DNA of 64,000 bases from Allobaculum sp. Allo2 (GCF_022701175.1 NZ_CP078088.1:310001-374000), one strand, 5' to 3'. Positions 11,091 to 22,560 are shown, numbered from the stretch's first letter. Program-made: numbers and translations. Notes: generated by a model not told the origin, from the letters alone.

Positions 11091-11939
11091 TCGATCGTCC
11101 AATTGCTACCAAAAGCCGGACGCGCGAAATCCAGGAAAAGTGGAACGCGCAGACGAAAAGAGCTTTGGCCAGAACTTCATCGTCGAACCTGGCGTCGTTG
11201 AAAAAATCGCCCGGGAAGCTTCGGGCGACGGAAAAGGCGTCATGATCGAAATCGGTCCGGGCATTGGCGCCCTGACCCAGTATCTTTGCGAAGACAACGA
11301 AAAAGTCATCGCGTTTGAAATCGATCCGCGCTTTCCGCCCATTTTAAAAGAAGAAATCGGCAGCGATCATCTCGAAATCATTCAGGAAGATTTTCTGAAT
11401 GTGGATGTCAATGTGCTTCTGGCGCCGTTTGCCAAAGAAGGACTGCCCGTCCGCTTTGCTTCCAATCTTCCGTACTACGTAACAACACCGATTCTCTTCA
11501 AGCTGTTTGAAGCGACCGAGCCGATCGCCGCCATTACCGTCATGATGCAAAGGAAGTCGCCGACCGCTTTGCGGCTACCGCCGGATCGGCGTCCTACAAC
11601 GCGCTTTCCGTCATCACGCAGTATCGCTGCACGATCCGCAAAGTCATGGACGTCAACCGCAACGTCTTCTGGCCGTCCCCCAATGTCGGCAGTACGGTGC
11701 TGCAGTTTCGGTTTCGAAACGAACATCCCGTAGAAGATGAAGCGTGCTTCTTTTCGATGGTCAAAGCCTGCTTTACGCAGCGCCGCAAAACCATCTATAA
11801 CAATCTTCAAGGCTGGACCGAAGACAAAGCCAAAGCGCAGGCCATGCTGGAAAAAGCCGGCATTCCCCTGCAGACCAGGGCCCAGCAGCTGAGCGTGGAT
11901 GATTTCATCCGCCTGTTTAAGGTGAATTATGAAAGTTAA
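11087..11939 (+). CDS. rsmA: 16S rRNA dimethyladenosine transferase RsmA (KsgA)
   Basis: RsmA dimethylates two adjacent adenosines near the 3' end of 16S rRNA. Visible motifs are 'KSFGQNFIVEPGVVEKI', the SAM-binding 'IEIGPGIGALTQYL', and the NLPYY catalytic motif in 'FASNLPYYVTTPI'. The C-terminal RNA-binding part has 'FTQRRKTIYNNL'. Two missing A residues (near 11158 and 11551) split the frame; repair gives about 284 residues, normal for the family. The start is the ATG overlapping the rnmV stop. The 3' end overlaps ispE by 11 bases. Confidence 0.93.
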
Positions 11940-12776
11940 AGCCTATGCCAAAGTCAATCTGGCTCTCGATATTCTCGGCGTACGGGACACGGACGGCTAC
12001 CACATCATGGATATGGTCAACGCGCCGGTCTCTCTTTACGATGAACTCGATATCGAACCGTCCAATACGGAAGAAGATATCATTTCTGCCGTCGGCTTCA
12101 AGCTGCCAGGCAGCAGCACCCTGCATAAAGCGCTGGCCGTTCTTCGCGAGCATGCCGGTCTGAAAAATCACTATGTCATTACCCTGACCAAGTCCATTCC
12201 CGACAAAGCCGGTCTGGGCGGCGGCTCCGCCGATGCCGCCGCGCTGATTCAGGCGCTCAACGACATGGAACAGCTTGGTCTGTCCATGGAAGACATGGAC
12301 CGGCTCGGCTTTCTGGTCGGAGCCGACGTTCCCTGCTGCCTGCACAACGCCTTTACTCGCATAGGCGGTGCCGGCGAACAGGTAAAGGAAATTGCGAGCG
12401 ACTGGCACATTCCGGTTCTGCTCGTACAGGGCGTAAAGGGCATCTCGACGCCCGAGGCGTTCGCACGCTTTGAAAGCGCCCCGTCTTCGGCTTTAGATAT
12501 CGATATCGTTTCGGATGCGGTCCGCAAAAGGACATCGGTCTGCTGTATCAGACGATGGTCAACGCGTTTGAGCCGCAGGCGTTTGAAGCGCTCGACGAAC
12601 TGGTCGAACAGAAGGAACAGATGCAGGACAACGGCCTGGTCCGCGTTCTGATGACCGGCTCCGGTTCGTGTCTGATGGGCTTTTGCGTCGATGACGACGT
12701 CATGGAAGAAGCCTGCGAAAATCTCGCGGAAATTTATCCCTTTGTCTATCCCGCGTACATAGGACCGATTCGATGA
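11929..12776 (+). CDS. ispE: 4-diphosphocytidyl-2-C-methyl-D-erythritol kinase
   Basis: IspE phosphorylates CDP-methylerythritol in the non-mevalonate isoprenoid pathway. The GHMP-kinase ATP loop is 'DKAGLGGGSADAAAL' near residue 92, and the C-terminal 'MTGSGSCLMGF' is the third GHMP motif. One missing base near 12528 joins the two frames; about 282 residues result. It overlaps rsmA at its start and the next gene at its end, so translation is probably coupled. The codon after the overlap, 'MKVKAYAKVNLALDI', is the standard family start. Confidence 0.93.
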
Positions 12777-12979
12777 ACAGCAGCCGCATTTTGTACATGA
12801 TCGTCTTTGCGGCGTTTTTCTGCCTCGCCTTTTACGGCCTGCAAAGTCTGGATTTTTCCAGGGATGCCCGAAAGAACAGCGGCTCTCGACCGATCGTTCT
12901 GCTCTTTCTCTGCTCGCTTGGCCTGGCGTGGCTGAGTACACAGGCCGTTTTCTCCTTAATGTACGGGACTTATTTTTAA
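12773..12979 (+). CDS. DUF1146-like small membrane protein (YwzB family)
   Basis: A 68-residue protein with two hydrophobic helices (about residues 5-22 and 42-62) joined by a basic segment after 'FYGLQSLDF'. Size, topology and the 'ALQsL.F' phrase match the DUF1146/YwzB family of unknown function. Its ATG overlaps the ispE stop, so it is the last gene of the rnmV operon. Family assignment is by pattern and moderately certain. Confidence 0.6.
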   Translation: MNSSRILYMIVFAAFFCLAFYGLQSLDFSRDARKNSGSRPIVLLFLCSLGLAWLSTQAVFSLMYGTYF

Positions 12980-12993
12980 GCCGTTTTCCCTTT

Positions 12994-13051
12994 CGGACCT
13001 TTGTGTCTTTGGCACCGGCTTTTTGGTCGGAGCGAAGCGAAGGTCCGTTTT
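12994..13051 (+). terminator. Terminator between the rnmV operon and tilS
   Basis: CGGACCTT pairs with AAGGTCCG across an internally paired loop (GGCACCGG... region) and is followed by TTTT. Confidence 0.55.
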
Positions 13052-13087
13052 GCGTGAATTGTTTTGGGCACTCGCTACAATAAAGCC

Positions 13088-14266
13088 ATGATCTGTGCAG
13101 CCGTCAGCGGCGGTCCGGATTCCATGGCCCTGCTCTGGTTTCTCGAATCCCGCCATGTCCCCTACTTTATTGCCCACGTGAACTATCACCATCGCCCCAG
13201 TGCTTCGCGCGATGAGGCGATCGTTCGTCAGTTTGCGGCCGAGCACCAGAAAACCCTGTGGATTTTGCATCCGGCCGTCCATGAAGCCGGCAATTTTCAG
13301 GCGCAGGCCAGAGCCGACCGGTACGGCTTTTTGTCCGGCTCTGTCGAATGACGGGAGCGGACACGATTGCGCTCGGCCATCATATGGACGACTCGATCGA
13401 AACGTGGATGATGCAAAAGGAGCGAAACGCCATCGTCAGCCATTACGGTCTGCAGGAATGGACTGACTACGAAGGCCTTCGGCTGTATCGGCCGCTGCTG
13501 GCGTATTCCAAAGCCGAAATTCAGCAGGAAATGGACCGGCGCCGTCTGCCGTACGGAATTGACGAAAGCAATCTTCAAAACGACTACCGGCGCAATCAGA
13601 TCCGCCACGCAACAATCGAACCCGCCAGCGCCAGCCAGAAACAGGCGTGGCTGAGCGAAATGGAAGCCGATAATCGAAAACTGGAAAGGCGAAAGGAAAA
13701 CGCCCAAACGCGAAGCGGACAGGGCGTAACGATGGACGATCTGAACAGGGAGGATGGCTGGCTGCTTCTCGATCAGCTGCTCTTTGCGCATGTGAAGCAT
13801 CATTTTTCCAGACGCCATATGGAAGAGCTGATCGAACAGCTTCAAAGCGGCAGGCGAAAGGAAATCGAAAATTTCTGGATTCAGAACGTGGACGGCAAAA
13901 TCTGTCTGCGCAAAAGGAAGCGCCTCCGCTTCCCTTTTATGTCGGCTCGCTTGCCCAGCTGCAGCAGCTTTGCGAGATGGACTACGTCTGGTACGGCATG
14001 AAGCTGAGCACGCACGGCACCCGTATGGAAACTTTCTCGGTTTCGGATGACGATTTCCCCTGCTCATCCGTCCGTGGGAAAACGGGGATACCATTGAAAT
14101 GCGCGGTGGAAGACTTCATCTTCGCCGGCGCATGATCTCCAGAAAAATCCCGGCTATCGAGCGCGATCTCTATCGGGTGATCGCTTCGGATCAAGGTGTT
14201 CTCTTTGCGATGGATACGGGCTGTGATGTTTATCATTATGTGGAAAAGCCCTTATTTTTATGGTAA
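13088..14266 (+). CDS. tilS: tRNA(Ile)-lysidine synthase
   Basis: TilS converts C34 of the AUA-reading tRNA-Ile to lysidine. The PP-loop 'VSGGPDSMALLWFL' is at residues 6-19 and 'ALGHHMDDSIETWMM' follows near residue 95. The C-terminal domain has 'RPWENGDTIEMRGG' and 'RRRMISRKIP', typical of the family. Repairs of one missing T near 13331 and one base near 13910 (and possibly one near 14060) give about 392 residues. The ATG at 13088 is close to the PP-loop and lacks a strong ribosome binding site; GTG at 13064 is an alternative start. It is followed by hpt, ftsH, hslO and dusB as in many Firmicutes. Confidence 0.9.
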
Positions 14267-14542
14267 AATTTCCCCTAAGCATTGCGTTTGAATAAAATCC
14301 TCTTCGTGTGCCCTGCAGGCTGAAAATAAAGAAAATGCGGGCGCGTGTTTCATCCAGATTCCGAGGATTTCGCATTGCGTTGACCCGATCTCTTACGCTT
14401 TTTCGCCTGCCTGACCAGGTGCAAAGAGAAGAGCTTTGAACAGAAGCTCTCTGGATCAGACGGGCCGTTTTTGCATTGAAGAAACTTCCAGAACAAGAAG
14501 AAACTTCAAATATACAACAGAAAAGGATAGGTACATTTCATC

Positions 14543-15093
14543 ATGTCAAAAGTGATCAGTGAAGATATTGAACGCGTTCTGATCAGCGAAGACGAAATCG
14601 AAGCTCGCTGCAAGGAACTCGCCGGCCAGATTGAAGCCGACTATGAGGAAAAGCGGATCGTCCCGATCGTGATCGGTCTGCTCAAAGGCAGCGTTCCTTT
14701 CATGGCGGAACTCATCAAGTATTTCCGTCACCCTATTGAAATCGACTTCATGTCCGTTTCCAGCTATTCCGGATCCGAATCGATCGGCGATGTCAAAATC
14801 AACAAGGACACCGACCTGTCTGTCAAAGGAAAAACGTTCTGATCGTGGAAGATATCGTCGATACCGGCCGCACCATTCGTGAAGTGCGCCGTCTGCTCGA
14901 AAACAAGGGCGCAAACGATGTGCGCATCGTGTCTCTGCTCGACAAGCCGGACCGCCGCGTTGTCGATATTGAAGCGGATTATGTCGGTTTTACAGTGCCC
15001 AACGAATTCGTTGTCGGCTACGGACTCGACTTCAACCAGTGCTATCGCAACCTGCCCTACATCGGCGTACTGAAAGAAGAAGCCTACCGCTAA
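14543..15093 (+). CDS. hpt: Hypoxanthine phosphoribosyltransferase
   Basis: Purine salvage enzyme that joins PRPP with hypoxanthine or guanine. The PRPP motif is '[16 protein letters not shown]' near residue 100, and '[15 protein letters not shown]' near 50 is the family's pyrophosphate loop. A missing A near 14838 ('[11 protein letters not shown]') splits it; repaired length is about 183 residues. AAAAGGA lies about 15 bases before the ATG. The 14267-14542 gap ahead of it holds an AGAGCTT/AAGCTCT stem near 14430 but no T-run or gene. Confidence 0.94.
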
Positions 15094-15196
15094 GACGGCA
15101 TGCTTATGCGCGTCTGAACGGGCAAAGCGACGCTTTGAAAAAGCGAACGGCACGTAACTACGCAAACCAGGAAATAGAAAAAGAAAGGGAGCTTCC

Positions 15197-17278
15197 ATGA
15201 AAAAATGGCTGAATTATCTGCCCACGCTTTTTGTGATTATCATCCTCATTTCGATTATCGGGTTCTCCACGCGGGGATCCGTCAACCGAATGAACTATAC
15301 GGATTTTCAGAAAATCGCGGATACCGCGCATTTTGACGAATCCACCCTCAACATCTCAAGCTCCATTATCAAAGTCGAAGGCGTCTACACCAGCGGCGCC
15401 AACAAGCGAGCCTTTTCCACCATCGTTCCGAACACGGAAGAAAACATGGAATGGCTCACGACCACTCTCGAAAAAACGGCGGTACGATTACCGTCAGCGA
15501 TCCTTCCGCCAACAGCCTCTGGGTCAGCCTGCTTGCGCAGATCATTCCGCTGCTGCTGATCGGCGTCCTGTTTTACTTCATGCTTTCGAAAATGAGCGGT
15601 GGAGGGAGCGCCAACAAGGCGTTTGAATTTTCCAAATCCCGCGCCCGCATTGAAAACGACGTCAAAGTCCGCTTCAAGGATGTCGCCGGCTGCGATGAGG
15701 AAAAAGAGGAAGTCAAGGAAATCATCGACTACCTGCGCTCGCCGAAAAAGTTTACCGACATGGGCGCCCACATTCCAAAAGGCATCCTGATGGTCGGTCC
15801 TCCGGGAACCGGTAAAACGCTCCTGGCCAAAGCCGTTGCCGGCGAAGCCAACGTTCCGTTCTTCTCGATTTCCGGTTCGGATTTCGTGGAAATGTTCGTC
15901 GGAACCGGTGCAAGCCGCGTCCGCGACATGTTCAAGAACGCGCAGAAAAACGCTCCGTGCATCCTGTTCATCGATGAAATTGATGCGGTCGGCCGCCAGC
16001 GCGGCGCCGGCATGGGCGGCGGCAACGATGAACGCGAACAGACGCTCAACCAGCTGCTCGTCGAAATGGACGGCATGTCCAACAACAACGGCATCGTCGT
16101 CATCGCGGCGACCAACCGTCCGGACGTTCTCGACCCGGCCCTGCGCCGTTCGGGACGTTTCGACCGCAACATCACGGTCTCTCTGCCGGATGTGCGCGGC
16201 CGTGAAGCCATTCTGGAAGTACACGCCCGGGACAAGAAACTCGAACCTGGCGTTTCCTGAAAAATCTCGCTCAGCGTACCCCGGGCTTCTCCGGTGCGGA
16301 TCTGGCCAACGTGCTTAACGAAAGTGCCATCCTCGCGGTGCGCAACCACGAAGCGAAAATTACCCAGACCGATCTGGACGAGGCGATTGACCGCGTCATG
16401 ATGGGCCCGGCGAAAAATCGAAGAAATACACCGAAAAAGACAAATGGCTGGTTTCCTATCATGAAGCCGGTCACGCGGTTATCGGTCTGAAGCTCGAAGA
16501 TGCCGACATCGTGCAGAAAGTCACCATCATTCCGCGCGGTGAAGCCGGCGGCTACAACCTGATGACGCCGCGTGAGGAAAAATACTTCCACCGCAAATCG
16601 GAAATGTTAGCGACAATTACCGGTCTGCTTGGCGGCCGTACGGCGGAAGAAATCGTCTTTGGCGAAATTTCCGCCGGAGCGGTCAACGATATCGAACGTC
16701 TGACGTCCATCGCGAAAAACATGGTCCGCGTTTACGGCATGTCCTCGCTCGGCCCGATTCAGTACGCCGATCCGGAAGGCAACGTCTTTCTGGGCCGCGA
16801 CTACACGAAAGGCTCCGACTACTCCGCCGGTGTTGCGACCGAAATCGACCGCGAAGTCCGTTCGATTGTCGATTCGTGCCATGAAAAGTGCAAGGCGATC
16901 CTGACAGAAAACCGGGAACTGCTCGATCTGATCGCTCACAACCTGTACGATCACGAAACGCTCACCAGCGAAGAAATCAACAACCTGATGAACTACGGAA
17001 CGCTTACCGATCCAAACGCGCCGGAAAAGCCGGCACCGGCCGAAACAGCACCGGCGGCTTCTTCGGATGCGAACGAAAGCCATTCCGATTCGTCTTCTGA
17101 TGCTGCGCTGCCCGCTCTTCCAAAAGAAGACGGCGGTCAGACGTCTTCCGAACCGGAAGCGCATCGCGGTCTTTCGCAGGAAGACATGGACGAAGCGCTC
17201 AACGAGCTGACCAAAAGCACTAGTTCCGCAGCTTCGGGCTTTCCATTCTTTATAAAAATCGCACTCCCTTTCGACTGA
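15197..17278 (+). CDS. ftsH: ATP-dependent zinc metalloprotease FtsH
   Basis: Membrane-anchored AAA+ protease for quality control. Two transmembrane helices (about residues 7-25 and 112-130) flank an extracytoplasmic domain. The AAA domain has Walker A '[14 protein letters not shown]', Walker B '[12 protein letters not shown]' and the arginine finger 'RRSGRFDR'; the zinc site is '[12 protein letters not shown]'. Three homopolymer losses (near 15480, 16258 and 16413) must be repaired, giving about 695 residues. The C-terminal tail is a long Pro/Ala/Ser/Asp-rich linker. The open frame runs into a terminator hairpin; one more missing A near 17216 would end the protein earlier at 17223, which is possible. 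Confidence 0.94.
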
Positions 17279-17298
17279 GAAAGCGAGTGCTTTTTCTT
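17261..17298 (+). terminator. Terminator at the end of ftsH
   Basis: GCACTC-CTTTC pairs with GAAAG-GAGTGC and is followed by TTTTTCTTT. It overlaps the apparent ftsH stop, which suggests the true stop is further upstream. Confidence 0.75.
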
Positions 17299-17376
17299 TC
17301 CTGCAGTTTGAAAAATGCCCTGTATCGCCTAGCGGCTCGATCAGGCTTTCCAAACGGAGTGTTAGCAGAAACTGAC

Positions 17377-17445
17377 TATAATAAAGAAATATAAAAGCCT
17401 GTCTGAATCCGTATGGTTTACATACGATTTTATGCGTACAGGCTT
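17377..17445 (+). promoter_or_regulatory. hslO leader: -10 box and stem-loop
   Basis: A TATAAT box at 17377 has no good -35. Just after it AAGCCTGT (17395) pairs with ACAGGCTT (17438), enclosing a second stem CGTATG/CATACG. The structure would sit near the 5' end of the hslO message. No T-run follows, so it is not a terminator. Confidence 0.4.
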
Positions 17446-17530
17446 CATGAAATCGAAAACGCGTCGTGCCCGGCGCGTTTAGTCGAAGTTTTAAAATCGG
17501 ATACAAAATGCATAGAAAAGAGGTACAGAC

Positions 17531-18462
17531 ATGAAAGATTCTCTTGTCAAAGCCATGGCTCTCGACGGCCATGTCCGCCTGTATATTAACCGGACGACCG
17601 ATCTGGTTCAGGAAGCGATGGACCGCTTCCGCATGAGCACGCCAAGCGCAGATGTTCTTGGTCGTGTGCTCTCTGTCGCTTCCATCATGGGAAGCATGCT
17701 GAAAAGCGAAAAGAAATGTTAACGATCAACATCCAGGGCCAGGGCGAACTGGGCAGCATCGTCGTTGATGCGCAGGCCGACGGTACCGTCCGCGGCTTTG
17801 TCGACAACCCGGAAGCCGGCCTGGACGGCGATCCCAACGTAACCGCCGGCAGCCTGATCGGTCTGCCAGGTACGCTGACCGTAACCAAGGACCTTTCGAT
17901 GTCGGAAAACTGGTCCGGCACCGTAGAACTCCAGAACGGAGAAATCGGTCAGGACTTCGCCTACTACTTCACTCTGAGTGAACAGACCCCGACTGCGGTC
18001 AGCGTCGGCGTTCGCATGAACGAAGAAGGCAAAGTGCTCGCTGCCGGCGCGCTCGTTTTGCAGATGATGCCGGATGCGGACGATACCAATATCCGCATTT
18101 GCGAGCACGTTTTAAGCGGCCTTAAACCGATGACGGCCATCATTCAGGATTACGATGACGCCTCTCTGGCGCTTCTGGCCGAAGACCTGTTTGACGATAC
18201 CGAAGTGCTCGAAACGATCCCGATTTCCTTCAAGTGCACCTGCTCGAAGGAAAAGACCGCCGGTCTGCTGCATACTGTAGCGCCCGATCAGATCAAAGCC
18301 ATGATCGAAGAAGACCACGGTGCCGAAGTCACCTGCAATTTCTGCAGCAGCACGTATCACTTCAACGAACACGAACTGCGTGAAATTCTCAACGATACCG
18401 AGAAGCATCTCGAAGAAACCGAAGAACTGGAGTCCCATGTCGCTGAAGATTCGGGAAATTGA
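17531..18462 (+). CDS. hslO: Redox-regulated chaperone Hsp33
   Basis: Hsp33 is a holdase activated by oxidation of a zinc-bound cysteine cluster. The cluster is intact: 'CTC' near residue 236 and 'CNFC' near residue 269. The N-terminal '[16 protein letters not shown]' and '[12 protein letters not shown]' are family signatures. One missing A near 17717 ('[13 protein letters not shown]') breaks the frame; repaired length is about 311 residues, with a Glu-rich C-terminal extension. AAAGAGG precedes the ATG. It overlaps dusB by 26 bases. Confidence 0.95.
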
Positions 18463-19549
18463 GCTGCCCTCTCCAATCGTCATCGCCCCGATGGCCGGCG
18501 TTTCGACGCGGGCCTTCCGGCGCATTGCGCGTGAATTCGGAGCCGGGCTTGTCTGCAACGAAATGGTTTCCGACAAGGCTCTGTACTACGATTCCGCCAG
18601 AACCCGCCGCATGTTGGCGTGCGAAGCGGATGATCATCCGGTTTCCTTTCAGATTTTCGGCCACGATATCGACACGATCGTTCACGCGGCAAAAATTCTC
18701 GATCAGGAAACCGACTGCGACATCATCGATTTCAACATGGGGTGCCCGGTCAACAAAGTCATCAAGGCAAAAGCCGGCAGCTATCTAATGAAGGACATCG
18801 ATTACGCCAGCCAGATCGTGCGCGCTATCGTGGATGCGGTCCAGAAGCCGGTCACCGTCAAAATGCGTCTGGGTTTTGACTCGTCCTCGATCAACTGCGT
18901 CGAAATGGCGAAAGCCATGGAAGCCGCCGGGGCCAGCGCAATTACGCTGCACGCCCGGACACGCGCCCAGATGTACGAAGGAAAAGCCGACTGGTCCTGG
19001 ATTAAGAAGGTCAAGGACGCGGTGTCCATTCCGGTCATCGGCAACGGTGACGTACTGAGCGTGGATGATGCCGTCCGCATGATGGAAGAAACCGGATGCG
19101 ACGGCGTCATGATCGGCCGCGGCGTGGTCGGCAATCCGTATCTGATTCAGGAATGCGCCGACTACTTTAACGGGACATCCCATCCGTTCACGCTGTCCAT
19201 GCGCATGGATGCCTGCCGGCGTCATGCCCACTACCTTTGCGAAGATCTGCCCGAGAGGGTGGCGCTGTCGCAGATGCGCGGTCTGGCCAGCTGGTATCTC
19301 AAGGGACTGCCGCGCAGCCACGCCTACAAGGATCGCCTTTCCAAAATCACGACGTATGCCCAACTCGATGAAATTCTTACGGAATACGAGCAGGTTCTGC
19401 GCGAAGATGCCGCCAGCGATCATCCCGATTTGCGCCTCCACAATATGCCGGGACCGTCTCTGGAATCCCCTGCAGAAAACGGTTTTTCCAGCCAGGAATC
19501 CAGTGCGGATGCTCTGAAGAAAGATCCTGTCAATTCGAACGCCCGATAA
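18437..19549 (+). CDS. dusB: tRNA-dihydrouridine synthase
   Basis: FMN enzyme that reduces uridines in tRNA. It has a TIM-barrel start '[16 protein letters not shown]', the catalytic Cys in '[10 protein letters not shown]', and FMN-binding '[13 protein letters not shown]' and '[14 protein letters not shown]'. The frame is intact, 370 residues with the ATG at 18437 inside the end of hslO; a downstream start is not needed because the sequence after '[14 protein letters not shown]' aligns with the family. The last 45 residues are a low-complexity tail. In many Firmicutes lysS follows; here glgB follows instead. Confidence 0.92.
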   Translation: MSLKIREIELPSPIVIAPMAGVSTRAFRRIAREFGAGLVCNEMVSDKALYYDSARTRRMLACEADDHPVSFQIFGHDIDTIVHAAKILDQETDCDIIDFNMGCPVNKVIKAKAGSYLMKDIDYASQIVRAIVDAVQKPVTVKMRLGFDSSSINCVEMAKAMEAAGASAITLHARTRAQMYEGKADWSWIKKVKDAVSIPVIGNGDVLSVDDAVRMMEETGCDGVMIGRGVVGNPYLIQECADYFNGTSHPFTLSMRMDACRRHAHYLCEDLPERVALSQMRGLASWYLKGLPRSHAYKDRLSKITTYAQLDEILTEYEQVLREDAASDHPDLRLHNMPGPSLESPAENGFSSQESSADALKKDPVNSNAR

Positions 19550-19638
19550 CCCCTGACCTCTCTGGCCCGAACCGTCTGAAAGCCCTTAAAAAATGTTTTA
19601 TGGCGCATTGAGACCGGCAGATCCCTTTGTTGTCTCTT

Positions 19639-19666
19639 TTCACATTCCTTCATTTTCCGCTACAAT
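19639..19666 (+). promoter_or_regulatory. Putative promoter upstream of glgB
   Basis: TTCACA, 16-base spacer, TACAAT. A transcript from here would meet the terminator-like hairpin at 19701 after about 30 bases. Confidence 0.4.
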
Positions 19667-19700
19667 AAACAAGAGAATATTCAAAAAGAGAACGCTTAAT

Positions 19701-19731
19701 AAAAAGCCAAATTCCCGAATTTTGGCTTTTT
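19701..19731 (+). terminator. Terminator or attenuator upstream of glgB
   Basis: AAAAAGCCAAA pairs with TTTGGCTTTTT, with the T-run inside and after the stem. It may end dusB, or attenuate the glgB leader. Confidence 0.75.
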
Positions 19732-19768
19732 CGTTCATTAATATGATCAGGAAAAGATACAAAATCGG

Positions 19769-19795
19769 TCGGGCAGCCTGCCCTTGGCTGTCCGA
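19769..19795 (+). other. Second hairpin in the glgB leader
   Basis: TCGGGCAGCC pairs with GGCTGTCCGA (9 of 10 positions) just before the glgB ribosome binding site, within reach of a role in translation control. Confidence 0.4.
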
Positions 19796-19818
19796 TAGCC
19801 GATTGAGAAAGGACATTT

Positions 19819-21682
19819 ATGAAAACCATGGATCTCACCGCTTTTTTTCAGGGGCGGGAACTGAACGCCTACGAATATTTCGGTGCGCATGCCGCGGACG
19901 ACGGGATCGCTTTTCGCGTATATGCCCCCAATGCCAAAGCCGTTTCGGTCATCGGCGACTTCAACAGCTGGGACGAAACAGAAGATGTAATGAAAAAGGA
20001 TGAGAACGGCGTCTGGATGGCTACCGTAAAAACGCGAAGCCGGGAGAAGCCTATCTCTATCAGATCACGTCCAAGAACGGTCAGATCAATAACAAGATCG
20101 ATCCGTTTGCCTTCCAGGCCAAGCTGCGTCCCGATCATGATTCGATTATCACCGACCTTGCCTTTGACGGCTGGACGGACCAGGAATGGATGAAAAACCG
20201 GAACAAAGGGTTTAATTCTCCCGTCTCCATTTATGAAATGAACGTCGGCAGCTGGCGCGACAAGAACATTCGTGTCGAAGAACTCGAAAACGATCCGGGC
20301 CAGAACGAAGAAGGGCTCTTCGTTCATTACGGCGACATCGTCGATGAGCTGATTCTGCACTGCAAGAAGTACCATTTCTCTCATGTGGAAGTCATGCCGC
20401 TTTCCGAATTCCCTTGACGGTTCCTGGGGCTATCAGGTTTCCGCGTTCTTTGCGGTAACGAGCCGCTACGGCACCCCGATCGAACTGAAAGAGTTCGTCA
20501 ACCGTCTGCACGAAGCCGGCATCGGCGTCATCATGGACTTCGTACCGGTTCACTTTGTAAAGACGCCTACGCGCTTGCCAGCTTTGACGGCACGCCGCTG
20601 TATGAATACTCCAAGCCCGAAGACGCCAACTCCGAATGGGGCACCGCCAACTTCGACCTCTGGAAAGAAACCGTACGTTCCTTCCTCATGTCCGCAGCCA
20701 ACTACTGGCTGAAGGAATACCATTTTGACGGTCTGCGCATGGACGCCATCTCCAATGCCATTTTCTGGAAAGGCAACAAGATGATGGGGAAAACAAAGGC
20801 GCGACCGACTTCATCAAGCGCATGAACTACATGCTGAACTCCGAATACCAGGGCAAGATCATGCTGATTGCGGAAGACTCCACCGACTTCCCCAACGTCT
20901 GTAAGTCCACTCTCGACGGCGGTCTTGGCTTTGACTACAAGTGGGACCTGGGCTGGATGAACGATACCCTCAAGTATCTCAAGCTCGACCCGATCTACCG
21001 CAAATGGCACCACAACGACATCACCTTCTCGATGGCATACTTCTATTCCGAACACTTCATTCTGCCGCTCAGCCACGATGAAGTCGTTCACGGAAAAGCG
21101 ACCATCGTCGACAAGATGTGGGGCAGCTACGAAGACAAGTTCGCACAGGCCCGCGCGCTGTACACGTACATGTTCGGACATCCTGGCAAGAAGCTGAACT
21201 TCATGGGCAACGAGCTCGGCATGCTGCGCGAATGGGATGAGCAGAAAGGTTGCGACTGGTTCCTGCGCAAGTACCCGATGCATTCTTCGTTCGAACGCTT
21301 CTTCGCGGAAATGACCGGCGTATGCACCGAAAACGACGCCTTCTTCTACGGCTACGATCCGACCAACTTCCAGTGGATCAACGCCGATGATTCCGATCAC
21401 AACACCTTCTCCTTCATGCGCAAGGGTTCGAAGGATGTCTTCGTCTTCATCATCAACTTCTCCACCAACCCGTACACGCTCCAGTTCGGCGTTCCGTTCC
21501 AGGGCATGTATCAGGAAGTCATCAATACGCAGTGGTCCCGCTTTGGCGGACGCATTGAAAACGAACAGCCGCAGGTTCTGCGCGCGTTCCATCTCCCGCT
21601 CGAAGGCCAGCCCTGGCGCATCAACGTCCAGCTTCCGGCTCTGGGCGCCCAGATTTTCAAGGTAACCCGTCCGCAGGACTAG
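19819..21682 (+). CDS. glgB: 1,4-alpha-glucan branching enzyme
   Basis: GH13 enzyme that introduces alpha-1,6 branches into glycogen. An N-terminal CBM48 ('YEYFGAH', '[12 protein letters not shown]') is followed by the catalytic barrel: nucleophile Asp in '[11 protein letters not shown]', acid Glu in 'MLIAEDST', and third Asp in '[12 protein letters not shown]'. Four homopolymer losses (near 20033, 20412, 20563 and 20790) break the frame; repaired length is about 622 residues. GAAAGGA precedes the ATG. No other glg gene (glgC, glgA, glgP) is adjacent, which is unusual. Confidence 0.94.
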
Positions 21683-21706
21683 TTCATCTGTCGTTAAGAA
21701 ATTTCA

Positions 21707-21743
21707 AGGATAGTCCGCGCTTTGCGGGCTATCCTTTCTTTTT
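21707..21743 (+). terminator. glgB terminator
   Basis: AAGGATAG-CCGC pairs with GCGG-CTATCCTT, followed by TCTTTTT. Confidence 0.88.
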
Positions 21744-21970
21744 AAGAGAATGGCGCTTTTCTTTCGTTTCTCTGGTCATACTGGACGTACGGGATGCGAA
21801 AAGATCCTCTCCATTTCTCATGGCGTGCGGAAAGTCCGTATTGCTCAGGCAGATATTTTTGAGAATTACCCGAAAAGACGCCAAACTGAAAACAAAGTCC
21901 GATCTTCTTCTCAGTCGGCTGAATTCAGCCCTCTTCTTCCAGGAACAGGGCGTATGGAAAGGAGATTTTT

Positions 21971-22560
21971 ATGTCTCACTATTATGAAAACGATCCGAAT
22001 CTGGATCGCACCGAAACACCGTTTACCTTTGAGCTGAATGGACAGTCCTTTCGCGTTCTCTCTTCCGACGGCGTCTTTTCCAAGGACAGGCTCGATACCG
22101 GAACGCGCATTCTCTGCGAGTACATTGTTGAGCACCGTGCGGCTGATCTGGGGAAAACGTCCTCGATCTGGGCTGCGGCATCGGCGTGATCGGCGTGATT
22201 CTTTCCCGCTTTCACCCGTGCAAAATTACCGGGATCGATCCGAACGCGCAGGCCTGCCATCTGGCCAGAGAAAACTATGCAGCCAATCACGTTGACGGAA
22301 CAATCATGGAAGCCGATCACATCAACGACGCGCTGTATGACTCGATCGTGCTCAATCCGCCGATTCGTACGGGCAAAACCGTCATCTATTCCCTGTTTGC
22401 GCAGGCGTATGACCACTTAAAGGAAGGCGGCACGCTGTATATTGTCATCCGCAAGCAGCATGGCGCCCAGAGCGCTGTGGACTATCTGGAGTCGCTCGGC
22501 TTTGAAGTCGAACGCCCGCTGCGCGAAAAAGGCTTCTGGGTTCTGGAAGCCGTAAAGTAA
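21971..22560 (+). CDS. Class I SAM-dependent methyltransferase, RsmC/YbxB-like
   Basis: A 197-residue RsmC-like protein, probably a 16S rRNA guanine N2-methyltransferase or relative. The opening 'HYYENDPNLDR' and 'FSKDRLDTGTRIL', the SAM motif 'VLDLGCGIGVIGV' and the catalytic 'IVLNPPIRTGK' are characteristic. One missing G near 22155 separates the frames. A GGAGATTTTT site precedes the ATG. It is 44 bases upstream of the kinase gene and probably cotranscribed with it. Confidence 0.88.

Noticed and set aside
15197-17278. Programmed frameshifting in ftsH, glgB or other genes
   Set aside because: The breaks occur in unrelated genes at simple homopolymers and need one base added each time; no slippery heptamer with a stimulatory structure was seen.
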